A stretch of 39,658 nucleotides of DNA from an uncultured Oscillospiraceae bacterium. GTDB lineage: Bacteria; Bacillota; Clostridia; Oscillospirales; Oscillospiraceae. The stretch covers positions 1-39,658 of the forward strand of contig CAJTYK010000018.1 of assembly GCA_910584285.1 (NCBI GenBank), in the 5' to 3' direction. The notes beneath the pieces are model-generated. The model did not search any database and was not told where the DNA came from. It saw nothing but the letters and a program-made list of their open reading frames with translations. The translations under genes and the position numbers were made by a program. This document shows positions 14,931 through 22,305 of this stretch, one piece after another. Each line of letters opens with the position of its first letter. Position 1 is the first letter of the stretch.

Positions 14931-14963
14931 AGAGCCTTCGGTTGGACGGAAGGCTCTTTTTTG
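14931..14963 (+). terminator. Terminator of the AbrB-like gene
   Basis: AGAGCCTTC (14931-14939) pairs with GAAGGCTCT (14949-14957), then a run of T. The 200 bases after it, up to the rsmI stop at 15164, are AT-rich and hold nothing I can assign. Confidence 0.88.
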
Positions 14964-15163
14964 TACGCTTTTTTCCACTTTTCCTATTATATTCCAGTTT
15001 ACATCTTGAAATAGGTATTTTCTTCCTCCCTTGGAGGATTTTTTCAAGGTTTTGTCCCCTTCCTGCCGAAATTCCACAATTTTTTGTGGTTTGAACTTTT
15101 TTCGACAAAATCTTCGCCCGCCGCCATCTCCATAATTTTCCAAATAATATATACTACTTGTTA

Positions 15164-16012
15164 TCACTCCGCCCCGTTCTCCTCCTTCAGCGCCCGATTG
15201 TACAGCATCCGCCGCTTGACACCAAACTCCTCTGCCGCCTGGGCCGCCGCCGCCTTCAGGGGCATCCCCTCCCGGCGCAGCTGGGTCACCCGGGCCAGGG
15301 CGGCGTCCTCGCCGTCCTCTATCGGTTCCTCCCCAGCGGGGCGGCCGCCCACCACCAGCACGAACTCCCCCCGGGGCTCCTGGGCGGCGTAGCGCTCTAC
15401 CGCCTCGCCGAGGGTGAGCCGCAGCACCTCCTCATGGAGCTTGGTCAGCTCCCGGCACACCGCCAGGGGACGCTCTGGGCCAAAGGCGTCCGCCAGATCG
15501 TCCAGGGTGGCGCGCAGCTTGTGGGGGGCCTCGTAGAAGATCATGGTGCGCTCCTCCTCCGCCAGCCCCTCCAACTGGGCCCGGCGGTTCTTTTTGTTCA
15601 GGGGCAGGAAGCCCTCGAAGGTGAACCGCCCGGTGGGCAGGCCGGACACGGACAGGGCCACCGTCAGGGCGCAGGGCCCGGGGATGGACTCCACCGCCAC
15701 CCCCGCGGCGGCGCACAGGGCCACCAGATCCTCGCCGGGGTCGGAGATGGCGGGGGTGCCCGCGTCGGTCACCAGGGCGCAGGTTTCGCCCTCCTGGATC
15801 CGCCCCAGGATGGCGGGCCCCGCCGTGTCACAGTTGTGGCGGTGGTAGGTCACCATGGGCTTTTTCAGCTCCAGATGGTTGAGCAGCTTCACCGTCACCC
15901 TTGTGTCCTCGGCGGCGAGGAAGTCCGCCTCCGCCAGGGTTTCGGCGGCGCGGCGGCTGATATCCCCCAGATTGCCGATAGGGGTGGGCACTAAGTAGAG
16001 CTTCCCGGCCAT
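15164..16012 (-). CDS. rsmI: 16S rRNA (cytidine-1402-2'-O)-methyltransferase
   Basis: SAM-dependent tetrapyrrole-methylase-fold enzyme that 2'-O-methylates C1402 in the decoding centre of 16S rRNA. At 282 residues it is full length. Motifs: LYLVPTPIGNLGDIS at the N-terminus, AAEDTR (residues 33-38), ALVTDAGTPAISDPG (about 79-93), SIPGPCALTVALSVSGL, and the FYEAPHKL stretch. The ATG at 16012 follows the MerR-RDD gene by 16 bases, so both are probably on one mRNA from the MerR-type promoter at 17593. Confidence 0.94.
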   Translation of the reverse strand: MAGKLYLVPTPIGNLGDISRRAAETLAEADFLAAEDTRVTVKLLNHLELKKPMVTYHRHNCDTAGPAILGRIQEGETCALVTDAGTPAISDPGEDLVALCAAAGVAVESIPGPCALTVALSVSGLPTGRFTFEGFLPLNKKNRRAQLEGLAEEERTMIFYEAPHKLRATLDDLADAFGPERPLAVCRELTKLHEEVLRLTLGEAVERYAAQEPRGEFVLVVGGRPAGEEPIEDGEDAALARVTQLRREGMPLKAAAAQAAEEFGVKRRMLYNRALKEENGAE

Positions 16013-16028
16013 GGCTGGCCCCTCCTTT

Positions 16029-17573
16029 TCATTCCGGCTCTTGGGCCGTCCCCGGGGACGGGCTGAACACGCCGTCCCGTCCGTTGACGATGGTAAAGGT
16101 CACCGTCTTTTCGCAGTGGTGGGGCAGTTTCTCGTCCTCGCACCACAGCCATGCGCCGAAGGCCTCGGTGCGCTCATATCCCACCGCCTCCACCCGCTGG
16201 CTGACGTGCACGCCCAGGAAGTCCTCATCAAAGTCCTCCCAGCGATCCAGCAGCTCCTCGGCGTCCCGCTGGGCGAACAGGATATTGAAGGGGTTCAGCT
16301 CCCCCGCCGAGCGGCACAGGGACAGCAGCGTCAAATACTCCCGGGCGGCGCCCCCCACCGCCTTGTCCTGACTGCTCATGTGCAGCGTCACCGCCGCCAC
16401 CCCGCCCTCCATGGTGTACTTCGGCCTCTCATACACCGTGGTGTCGCCAAATATGGGGATCACCACGCCGCCGTGCTGCTCCCGCTCCACCCACTGGCCC
16501 TGGGCGTCCAGGGTGGGGGTGAGGGTCTCGCCGCCCTGCTCCATTATCCGCAGGCAGTGGTTGTAGTTCCGGGCGAACTCCGGCAAGTCCAGCAACCCCC
16601 GGCAGGGAGGCAGCAAGCTCCACAGCATCACCAGCACCAGCGCCGCCCCCAGGGCCGCCCGGAGCCCCACGAAGATCTGGACGCTAAACCGCCGCTCCTC
16701 CTTGGTGTAGCGAAAGCACCGCTCACTGTTCCAGTAGCCGTCCCGGCCGTCCAGAGCGTCCTGGCGGTTCTTCCAAAACCGCCACAGGCTGTAGAGCGGG
16801 ATGTTCCAGCCGTAGCCCTCCCAGGCCAGCGTTTTGCTCCGGTCGATCCCCCAGGCGATGGGCAGCTTCTCCCCGTCCTTGTCCCGGAGCTTCAGGCCGA
16901 ACACCCACTTCCCCGGCGTCCAGCCCCAGAAGTGGAGCCACAGCGGCTCCACCGCCAGGGTGAGGAACAGCAGCGCCATGCCGGACAGAGTGGTGGTAAT
17001 CAGGTTGGCCGTCTGCAGGCGGAGGAAGCCCCAGTCCCGGAAGATCACCAGCCATACCACGTTGATAAGGGTGTCGTACAGCGTCATGTCCAGCCCCCGG
17101 GCAAAACACCGCATCCAGGGGTGGTAGCAGGCTTTGGGCGCGGTGTCCATGGCCGCCTCCTCCTTTGGGGTGGGAGGCGGCGGATTGGGCAGCACCGGCC
17201 GGGCCGGGGGCGCGTCCAGCCGCGCCAGGTAGGGCTTGGGATCCAGCGCGCCGTACTCCACGCCGCTCTCCCCCAGCTCCCGGCACACCTCCGACGCCCG
17301 CTGGATGAGGAGCCTGTCCCCCTCCAGCTTTGTCTGCTGGACAAACAGGGCCTGATCCAGGGTCAGCGTCCCCTGCTGCACCTTGCGGATGGTATCCAGG
17401 TCAAGCTGGAGCTGCCGCAGCAGGCGTATCTTCTCCAGCGTCCGGGCATCCTCCTCCGAGTAGTCCCGGTAGCCGTTGTCCAGCCGTTTGGGGGCCAGCA
17501 GGCCCTCCCCCTCGTAAAAGCGGATGTTGGCCCGGGCCATGCCCGTCTTTTCTTCCAGCTCCTTGATGGTCAT
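16029..17573 (-). CDS. MerR-RDD fusion: membrane-tethered transcription regulator
   Basis: A 514-residue protein. Residues 1-75 are a MerR winged helix (TIKELEEKTGMARANIRFYE, then EGLLAPKRLDNGYRDY) and a following coiled coil (about 75-125). After a proline-rich linker (about 125-140) comes an RDD-type membrane domain (about 148-275) with the characteristic RGLD, then HFWGWTPGKWVFGLKLRD. A third hydrophobic segment lies at about 315-335, followed by a 175-residue probably extracytoplasmic region (YNHCLRI...VSQRVEAVGYERTEAFGAW). DNA-binding and membrane parts in one chain suggest it reports a surface signal to its promoter. The ATG at 17573 has GGGAGGTGG upstream. A MerR-type promoter with a 19-bp spacer directly precedes it. 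Confidence 0.82.
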   Translation of the reverse strand: MTIKELEEKTGMARANIRFYEGEGLLAPKRLDNGYRDYSEEDARTLEKIRLLRQLQLDLDTIRKVQQGTLTLDQALFVQQTKLEGDRLLIQRASEVCRELGESGVEYGALDPKPYLARLDAPPARPVLPNPPPPTPKEEAAMDTAPKACYHPWMRCFARGLDMTLYDTLINVVWLVIFRDWGFLRLQTANLITTTLSGMALLFLTLAVEPLWLHFWGWTPGKWVFGLKLRDKDGEKLPIAWGIDRSKTLAWEGYGWNIPLYSLWRFWKNRQDALDGRDGYWNSERCFRYTKEERRFSVQIFVGLRAALGAALVLVMLWSLLPPCRGLLDLPEFARNYNHCLRIMEQGGETLTPTLDAQGQWVEREQHGGVVIPIFGDTTVYERPKYTMEGGVAAVTLHMSSQDKAVGGAAREYLTLLSLCRSAGELNPFNILFAQRDAEELLDRWEDFDEDFLGVHVSQRVEAVGYERTEAFGAWLWCEDEKLPHHCEKTVTFTIVNGRDGVFSPSPGTAQEPE

Positions 17574-17592
17574 GAAACCACCTCCCAGGGCT

Positions 17593-17623
17593 ATGCTAAC
17601 CTGTCAAGTCCCTTCACAGTCAA
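17593..17623 (-). promoter_or_regulatory. MerR-type promoter with 19-bp spacer and dyad operator
   Basis: On the minus strand TTGACT (17623-17618), 19-base spacer, TAGCAT (17598-17593). The spacer is nearly filled by a dyad at 17601-17619, CTGT-n-AAG-nnn-CTT-n-ACAG. A long spacer with a central dyad is the hallmark of promoters activated by DNA distortion by MerR proteins. Confidence 0.75.
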
Positions 17624-17681
17624 GAGGTTTTTTGAAAAAAACAGAAATTTTCAAGATAAAGCCCCATTACCCTGCCTCCAG

Positions 17682-17731
17682 CCCTGCAACTATTTCCGTT
17701 GCCGGGGCGGCCATTTACAGTTAGCAGGGCG
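17682..17731. other. Imperfect large inverted repeat between tex and the MerR-RDD gene
   Basis: GCCCTGCAACT at the left end and AGTTAGCAGGGC at the right end are complementary apart from one bulged base, enclosing about 26 bases. It is probably an RNA structure or a small palindromic insertion. No coding sequence is visible here. Confidence 0.4.
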
Positions 17732-17744
17732 GGCCGTCAGCGAG

Positions 17745-17788
17745 CTTAAAGTTCTTTTTGCTTACTTTTTCTTTCAAGAAAAAGTAAG
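17745..17788 (-). repeat. 44-nt hairpin element, copy C, coding the tex C-terminus
   Basis: A perfect inverted repeat at 17761-17788 with arms CTTACTTTTTCTT and AAGAAAAAGTAAG and the same 2-nt centre as copy A. Outer stem bases differ from copies A and B on both arms with pairing preserved. The flank GTTCTTTTTG is shared. The element is read through by tex, giving its last 13 residues and the stop codon. Confidence 0.85.
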
Positions 17789-19935
17789 TCTTTCCGCATG
17801 GTGAGGGAAATGCGCTTTTTCTTCTCGTCCACTTCCTTCACCCACACCGTCACCACGTCCCCCACGCTCAGCACCTCGGAGGGGTGCTTGATATAGCGGT
17901 CGCAGATCTGGCTGATGTGCACCAGCCCATCCTGGTGGACGCCAATATCCACAAAGGCTCCGAAGTCGATGACGTTGCGAACCGTCCCCTTCAGCTCCAT
18001 CCCCGGCTTCAGATCCTTCACGTCCAGCACGTCGGTGCGCAGCACCGGGGCGGGCAGCTCGTCCCGGGGATCCCGCCCCGGCTTCATCAGCTCCGCCGCC
18101 ACGTCCCGCAGGGTGGGCACGCCCACGCCGCACTCCGCCGCTGCCCTGTCCTCGCCGTAGGCGGCCAGCTCCGCCTTCAAGCCGCCCAGCTTACCAGCCC
18201 GCACGTCCACCATGTCATGGCCGCACAGGGCCAGCAGCTGTTCCGCCGCCCCGTAGCTCTCCGGGTGGACGGCGGTGTTGTCCAGAGGGGACTTGCTCTC
18301 CGGCACCCGCAGGAAGCCCGCGCACTGCTCAAAGGCTTTCGGCCCCAATTTCGGCACCTTCAAAATCTGCTTCCGGGTGGTGAAGGGGCCGTTGTCCTCC
18401 CGGTACTTGACGATGTTCTTCGCCGTGGTGCCGTTGAGCCCCGCCACCCTTGTGAGCAGCGGCGCGGAGGCGGTGTTCACATCCACCCCCACGGCGTTCA
18501 CGCAGTCCTCCACCACCCCGTCCAGGGCCTCGCCCAGCCGCGCCTGGGGCATATCATGCTGGTACTGGCCCACGCCGATGGACTTGGGGTCGATCTTCAC
18601 CAGCTCCGCCAAGGGATCCTGGAGCCGCCGGGCGATGGACACCGCCGAGCGCAGGTTCACATCGAAGTCGGGGAACTCCTCGGCGGCCAGCTTGGAGGCG
18701 GAGTACACCGACGCCCCCGCCTCGTTCACCATGGCGTAGCTGACGCCGCCCCCCACCTTGTGGATCAGCTCCACCGCCATCTGTTCCGTCTCCCGGCTGG
18801 CGGTGCCGTTGCCGATGGCGATGTGGGCCACCTGGTGCTTTTTAATCAGGACAGCCAGCTTGTCGATGGCCTCCTGCTTGCCCCGCTCCCCGTGGGTGGG
18901 GTAGACCACCGTGGTGTCCAGCACCTTGCCGGTAGGGTCAACCACCGCTACTTTACAACCCATGCGGTAGCCCGGATCCAGACCCATGGTGACGAATCCC
19001 TTCACCGGCGGCTGCATGAGCAGGGGCTTCAAATTCAGGGCAAACTGCCCGATGGCCCCCTCGTTGGCCCGGTCTGTCAGCTCGGAGCGCACCTCCCGCT
19101 CCAGGGAGGGGGCAATCAGCCGGTCATAGGCGTCCTCGGCGGCGGCTTTCACGAACTCCATGGCCGCCCGCCCGGGCACCACCTTCCGCCGCAGGGCCAC
19201 CAGCGCCGTCTCCCGATCCATCTCCACCGACACCTTGAGGATCTCCTCCCGTTCCCCCCGGTTCATGGCGAGAATCTGATGCCCCTGGGTTTTGGATACC
19301 GGGCTGGAAAACTCATAGTAGAGCCTATACACCGAATCCTCCGGCTCCTTGGCCGCAGCCTGGGAGACGATGGACGCCCGCCGCCAGGTCAGCTCCCGCA
19401 GCAGCTTGCGCAGGTCGGCGTCGTCGGAGATCCACTCGGCGATGATGTCGGAGGCCCCCTGTAAGGCGTCCTCCCTTGTCTCCACCCCTTTTTCGGGGTC
19501 GATGTACTCCTGGGCCGCCTGCTCCAGGTCCACCGCCGGACCGATGGCAAAGGCCAGCGCCGCCAGGGGCTCCAGCCCCTTTTCCTTTGCCATGGTGGCA
19601 CGGGTGCGGCGCTTCTGCTTGTAGGGCCTGTAAAGGTCCTCCACCTCCGCCAGGGTTGCGGCATTGTCAATGGCGGCGGCCAGCTCCTCCGTCAGCTTTC
19701 CCTGGTTCTCGATGGCCTGCTTCACCTCGTCCCGGCGATCCTGCAAATTGCGCAGGTATTGCAGGCGGTCGGCCAGCTGCCGGATGAGCTGATCGTCCAT
19801 AGCCCCGTGGAGCTCCTTGCGGTAGCGGGCGATGAAGGGGACGGTGTTCCCTTCGTCCAGCAGGGTGATAATGTTTTCCACGTGCTGCACCGGGCGATCC
19901 AGCTCCCGGGCCAACAGTTCTGTGATGCGCTCCAT
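17746..19935 (-). CDS. tex: Tex-family RNA-binding transcription accessory protein
   Basis: A 729-residue Tex (toxin expression) protein. The N-terminal helical region (ITELLARELDRPVQHVENI onward) is followed by the YqgF/RNase-H-like domain (FVTMGLDPGYRMGCKVAVVDPTGK, about 325-348), helix-hairpin-helix domains (LTRVAGLNGTTAKNIVKYRE, about 508) and an S1 RNA-binding domain (GMELKGTVRNVIDFGAFVDI, about 645). The ATG at 19935 has AAAGGAG upstream and a promoter further up; a longer frame to 20451 runs through the promoter and spoVAC and is not real. The tail LLFLERKSKQKEL comes entirely from hairpin element copy C and is absent from typical Tex, so the natural end was probably just after the S1 domain. 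Confidence 0.93.
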   Translation of the reverse strand: MERITELLARELDRPVQHVENIITLLDEGNTVPFIARYRKELHGAMDDQLIRQLADRLQYLRNLQDRRDEVKQAIENQGKLTEELAAAIDNAATLAEVEDLYRPYKQKRRTRATMAKEKGLEPLAALAFAIGPAVDLEQAAQEYIDPEKGVETREDALQGASDIIAEWISDDADLRKLLRELTWRRASIVSQAAAKEPEDSVYRLYYEFSSPVSKTQGHQILAMNRGEREEILKVSVEMDRETALVALRRKVVPGRAAMEFVKAAAEDAYDRLIAPSLEREVRSELTDRANEGAIGQFALNLKPLLMQPPVKGFVTMGLDPGYRMGCKVAVVDPTGKVLDTTVVYPTHGERGKQEAIDKLAVLIKKHQVAHIAIGNGTASRETEQMAVELIHKVGGGVSYAMVNEAGASVYSASKLAAEEFPDFDVNLRSAVSIARRLQDPLAELVKIDPKSIGVGQYQHDMPQARLGEALDGVVEDCVNAVGVDVNTASAPLLTRVAGLNGTTAKNIVKYREDNGPFTTRKQILKVPKLGPKAFEQCAGFLRVPESKSPLDNTAVHPESYGAAEQLLALCGHDMVDVRAGKLGGLKAELAAYGEDRAAAECGVGVPTLRDVAAELMKPGRDPRDELPAPVLRTDVLDVKDLKPGMELKGTVRNVIDFGAFVDIGVHQDGLVHISQICDRYIKHPSEVLSVGDVVTVWVKEVDEKKKRISLTMRKDLLFLERKSKQKEL

Positions 19936-19968
19936 GTTGATCTCCTTTGCTTGTTGGAATGTGGGAAT

Positions 19969-19997
19969 ATTGTACCACAAATTTTCCTCCAGCGCAA
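19969..19997 (-). promoter_or_regulatory. Sigma-A-like promoter of tex
   Basis: On the minus strand TTGCGC (19997-19992), 17 bases, TACAAT (19974-19969), 34 bases before the tex ATG. Confidence 0.65.
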
Positions 19998-20003
19998 AGA
20001 AAA

Positions 20004-20035
20004 AGCGGGGGAGGGTTTGAACGCCCCCCGCCCGC
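20004..20035 (-). terminator. Probable terminator of spoVAC
   Basis: On the minus strand a GC-rich imperfect stem (AGCGGGCGGGGGG... with ...CCCTCCCCCGCT) is followed by TTTTTCTTT, between the spoVAC stop and the tex promoter. Confidence 0.55.
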
Positions 20036-20069
20036 TTCCTCCTCGCCGGCTCCCATCGTGGCGGGGCCG

Positions 20070-20513
20070 TCAGTACAGCCCCAGCACGTAAATTATGATC
20101 CCGTAGATCACGCTGGCTGAGATCCCGTAGGCCAGCACCGGCCCCGCCATGGTGAACAGCTTGGCCCCGGTGCCGGTGACCAGCCCCTCGCTTTTGAACT
20201 CCAGCGCCGGGGACACCATGGCGTTGGAGAAACCGGTGATGGGCACCAGGGTGCCCGCCCCGGCGTGCTTGGCGATGTTGTCGAACACCCCCAGGCCGGT
20301 GAGCAGGGAGGCCAAGAAGATCAGCGTGACGGAGGCCCACGTCCCCGCGTCCTCCTTCCCCGCCCCAAAGCTCTGGTAAAGGGCGGACAGCCCCTGGCCG
20401 CCGGCGCAGATGGCGCCCCCCACGCAGAAGGCCCACAGCAGATCCTTCCACAGCGGGGAGGGATCCGCCCGGTCGCTTACATATTTATTGTACTCCTGAT
20501 TGTTCATGTCCAT
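20070..20513 (-). CDS. spoVAC: Stage V sporulation protein AC
   Basis: A 147-residue integral membrane protein of the SpoVA channel that moves calcium-dipicolinate across the inner spore membrane; SpoVAC is a mechanosensitive channel component. It shows AFCVGGAICAGGQGL (about residues 29-43), LTGLGVFDNIAKHAGAGTLVPITGF (about 71-95), SPALEFKSEGLVTGTGAKLF and a hydrophobic end. The soluble N-terminus KYVSDRADPSPLWKDL distinguishes it from the shorter SpoVAE. The ATG at 20513 has GAGGTGA upstream. A sigma-G-like promoter precedes it. spoVAD and spoVAE, usually adjacent, are not in this window, so this is a detached or extra copy. Confidence 0.88.
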   Translation of the reverse strand: MDMNNQEYNKYVSDRADPSPLWKDLLWAFCVGGAICAGGQGLSALYQSFGAGKEDAGTWASVTLIFLASLLTGLGVFDNIAKHAGAGTLVPITGFSNAMVSPALEFKSEGLVTGTGAKLFTMAGPVLAYGISASVIYGIIIYVLGLY

Positions 20514-20533
20514 GCGCGCTTCACCTCGTCCCC

Positions 20534-20561
20534 AGTATGCCCCGCTGCCGAGAGATCATGC
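20534..20561 (-). promoter_or_regulatory. Sigma-G-like promoter of spoVAC
   Basis: On the minus strand GCATG (20561-20557), 17 bases, CATACT (20539-20534). This matches the forespore sigma-G pattern (GnATR, 17-18 bp, CATnnTA) and lies 20 bases before the ATG, as expected for a spoVA gene. Confidence 0.6.
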
Positions 20562-20652
20562 GCAGGCCAGGGAGATCTTGGGCGTTGTGCACAAAAAAGG
20601 CGGAGGATTTTTTTGCAATCCTCTGAACTTGTGGAGTTCGGCAAATTTTTAC

Positions 20653-20729
20653 TTGCAAACTGGGTACAATGTGGTTATTATGTGTGCATAGGGGCTGGAA
20701 ACGTTCCCGGTAACCTTACCGGTAACCTT
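20653..20729 (+). promoter_or_regulatory. Promoter and LacI-type operator cluster of the sugar ABC operon
   Basis: TTGCAA (20653-20658), 17 bases, TATTAT (20676-20681). Downstream of the likely transcript start lie GGAAACGTTCCC (20697-20708, a near-palindrome with central CG) and two direct copies of CCGGTAACCTT 12 bases apart (20707-20717, 20719-20729), whose junction forms the perfect palindrome TTACCGGTAA. The CG-centred symmetry fits the LacI-family regulator encoded in the operon. Confidence 0.65.
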
Positions 20730-20770
20730 TCCAATACCTGGTATTCAATATTCAGTAGGAGGAAATGAAA

Positions 20771-22132
20771 ATGACCAAGAAGCTCATTGCGCTGGTATTG
20801 GCCCTCAGCATGGCCATGACCATGCTGCTTGCTGGCTGCGCCAGCAACCCCAGCACGGAAGGCAGCACCCCCCCCGAGTCCCAGTCCGGCACCGAAACCA
20901 AGACGCCCGATGACAACAAGGATCCCGCCCCCGCCGGCGAGGGCCGTGTCTACTGGCTGAACTTCAAGCCCGAGCTGGACACCACCGCTCAGGAGCTGGC
21001 CCAGACCTACACCGCCAAGACCGGCGTGCCCGTCCAGGTGATCACCGCCGCCGCCGGCACCTACAAGCAGACCCTCCTGGCCGAGTTGGACAAGAGCGCG
21101 CCCCCCACCATGTTTGTCATTGGCAACTCCGAGGGCGTGAAGGACTGGGGTGACTACGCCCTGGATCTGAAGGGCACCGCCATTGAGGCCGAGCTGAACA
21201 CCGACGCCTACAACCTCTATGACGCCGACGGCAAGCTGGTGTCCATTGGCTACTGCTACGAGTGCTACGGCATCATCGTCAATCCCGACCTGGTGACCAA
21301 GGCCGGCCACTCCATGGACGAGATCAAGGACTTCGCCTCCCTGAAGGCTGTGGTGGAGGACATCCACGCCAACGCCGCCACCCTGGGCTTCGACGCCTTC
21401 ACCTCCTGCGATATGGACGACTACTCCTCCTGGCGCTTCACCGGCCACATGGCCAACCTGGAGTACTACTACGAGCAGGAAGGCACCACTTGGACCGAGT
21501 GCCCTCCCACCATCTCCGGCAAGTATCTGGACAACTTCAAGAACCTGTATGACCTGTGCATCAACAACAGCCTGACCGCCCCCACCGACCTGGCCACCGG
21601 CGGCCACGACGCCGCCCAGGAGTTTAAGGACGGCAAGGCCGCCTTCACCGTGCAGGGCTCCTGGGAGTACGCCAGCTACGTGGAGTCCGCGCCCAACGCC
21701 ACCATGATCCCCTACTACTGCGGCGTGGCCGGTGAGGAGAAGGCCGGTCTGAACTGCGGCACCGAGAACTGCTGGGCCGTCAACAGCACCGTCCCCGAGG
21801 CCGATCAGAAGGCCACCATCGACTTCATGGTGTGGCTGGTCAGCGACCCCGACGCCTCCGCCAAGATGGTGGAGCAGCTGGGCGTGCTGCCCTACAAGAA
21901 CGCCCCCGAGTCCTCCAACGGCTTCCTGGCCGACGCCGCCGAGTACACCGCCAACGGTTGCTACGTGATGAACTGGGCCACCAACTACCAGCCCGACGTG
22001 GACAACTACCGCGCCGCCCTGGTGGCCGCCCTGAACCAGTACAATGCCGACCAGTCCGACGCCAACTGGGAGCAGTTCCGCACCGCCTTTGTGGACGGCT
22101 GGGCCGCCCGGTACGCCGAGGTCAACGGCTGA
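20771..22132 (+). CDS. Sugar ABC transporter substrate-binding lipoprotein
   Basis: A 453-residue extracellular solute-binding protein of the family 1 (maltose/oligosaccharide) type. The signal peptide TKKLIALVLALSMAMTMLLAGC ends in a lipobox with Cys23 as the lipid anchor. A Ser/Thr/Pro-rich linker (about 25-55) follows, then the two-lobed binding domain: VYWLNFKPELDTTAQEL, YGIIVNPDLVTKAG, and FKDGKAAFTVQGSWEYA in the hinge/C-lobe. I chose the ATG at 20771 (8 bases from AGGAGG) over one at 20765 (2 bases). It is the first gene of an operon with two permeases, a LacI regulator and malQ, so malto-oligosaccharide is the likely ligand, by inference. Confidence 0.92.
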   Translation: MTKKLIALVLALSMAMTMLLAGCASNPSTEGSTPPESQSGTETKTPDDNKDPAPAGEGRVYWLNFKPELDTTAQELAQTYTAKTGVPVQVITAAAGTYKQTLLAELDKSAPPTMFVIGNSEGVKDWGDYALDLKGTAIEAELNTDAYNLYDADGKLVSIGYCYECYGIIVNPDLVTKAGHSMDEIKDFASLKAVVEDIHANAATLGFDAFTSCDMDDYSSWRFTGHMANLEYYYEQEGTTWTECPPTISGKYLDNFKNLYDLCINNSLTAPTDLATGGHDAAQEFKDGKAAFTVQGSWEYASYVESAPNATMIPYYCGVAGEEKAGLNCGTENCWAVNSTVPEADQKATIDFMVWLVSDPDASAKMVEQLGVLPYKNAPESSNGFLADAAEYTANGCYVMNWATNYQPDVDNYRAALVAALNQYNADQSDANWEQFRTAFVDGWAARYAEVNG

Positions 22133-22168
22133 TCCTCCCCCAGCTCTAAACCTTACGTTTCCACATCA

Positions 22169-22199
22169 AACCGGGGCGGGCACATCGCCCGCCCCGGTT
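22169..22199 (+). other. Perfect 13-bp stem-loop after the binding-protein gene
   Basis: AACCGGGGCGGGC (22169-22181) pairs fully with GCCCGCCCCGGTT (22187-22199) across a 5-base loop, with no T-tract after it. In this position it would stabilise the binding-protein mRNA or partly end transcription, giving more binding protein than permease. Confidence 0.65.
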
Positions 22200-22216
22200 C
22201 CCGTTCCCGTCCGTAC

Positions 22217-22281
22217 GCAGGGGCGGACATGATCCGCCCGCAGTTTCCTGCCTCCGGCGGGCGCACCATGTGCGCCCCTGC
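22217..22281. repeat. Composite nested palindrome, copy 1
   Basis: Outer arms GCAGGGGCG (22217-22225) and CGCCCCTGC (22273-22281) enclose two hairpins: GGGCGGA/TCCGCCC (22221-22239) and GGGCGCA/TGCGCCC (22259-22277). The same build recurs at 32363-32434. It is a REP/palindromic-unit-like element between the binding protein and first permease genes. Confidence 0.75.
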
Positions 22282-22305
22282 AAAACATCAAGAGGAGCTG
22301 ATATC

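Noticed and set aside
15101..15107. Perfect Spo0A-box sequence (TTCGACA, that is TGTCGAA on the minus strand)
   Set aside because: It lies between the convergent ends of the AbrB-like gene and rsmI, not near a promoter, in an AT-rich stretch where a chance match is likely.
17884..19464. Long plus-strand open frame opposite tex
   Set aside because: Antisense to a clear Tex protein, with mirror-frame composition and no domains.
19936..20451. N-terminal extension of tex by about 170 codons
   Set aside because: It would cross the tex promoter and the spoVAC coding region; the ATG at 19935 has the ribosome binding site and family N-terminus.
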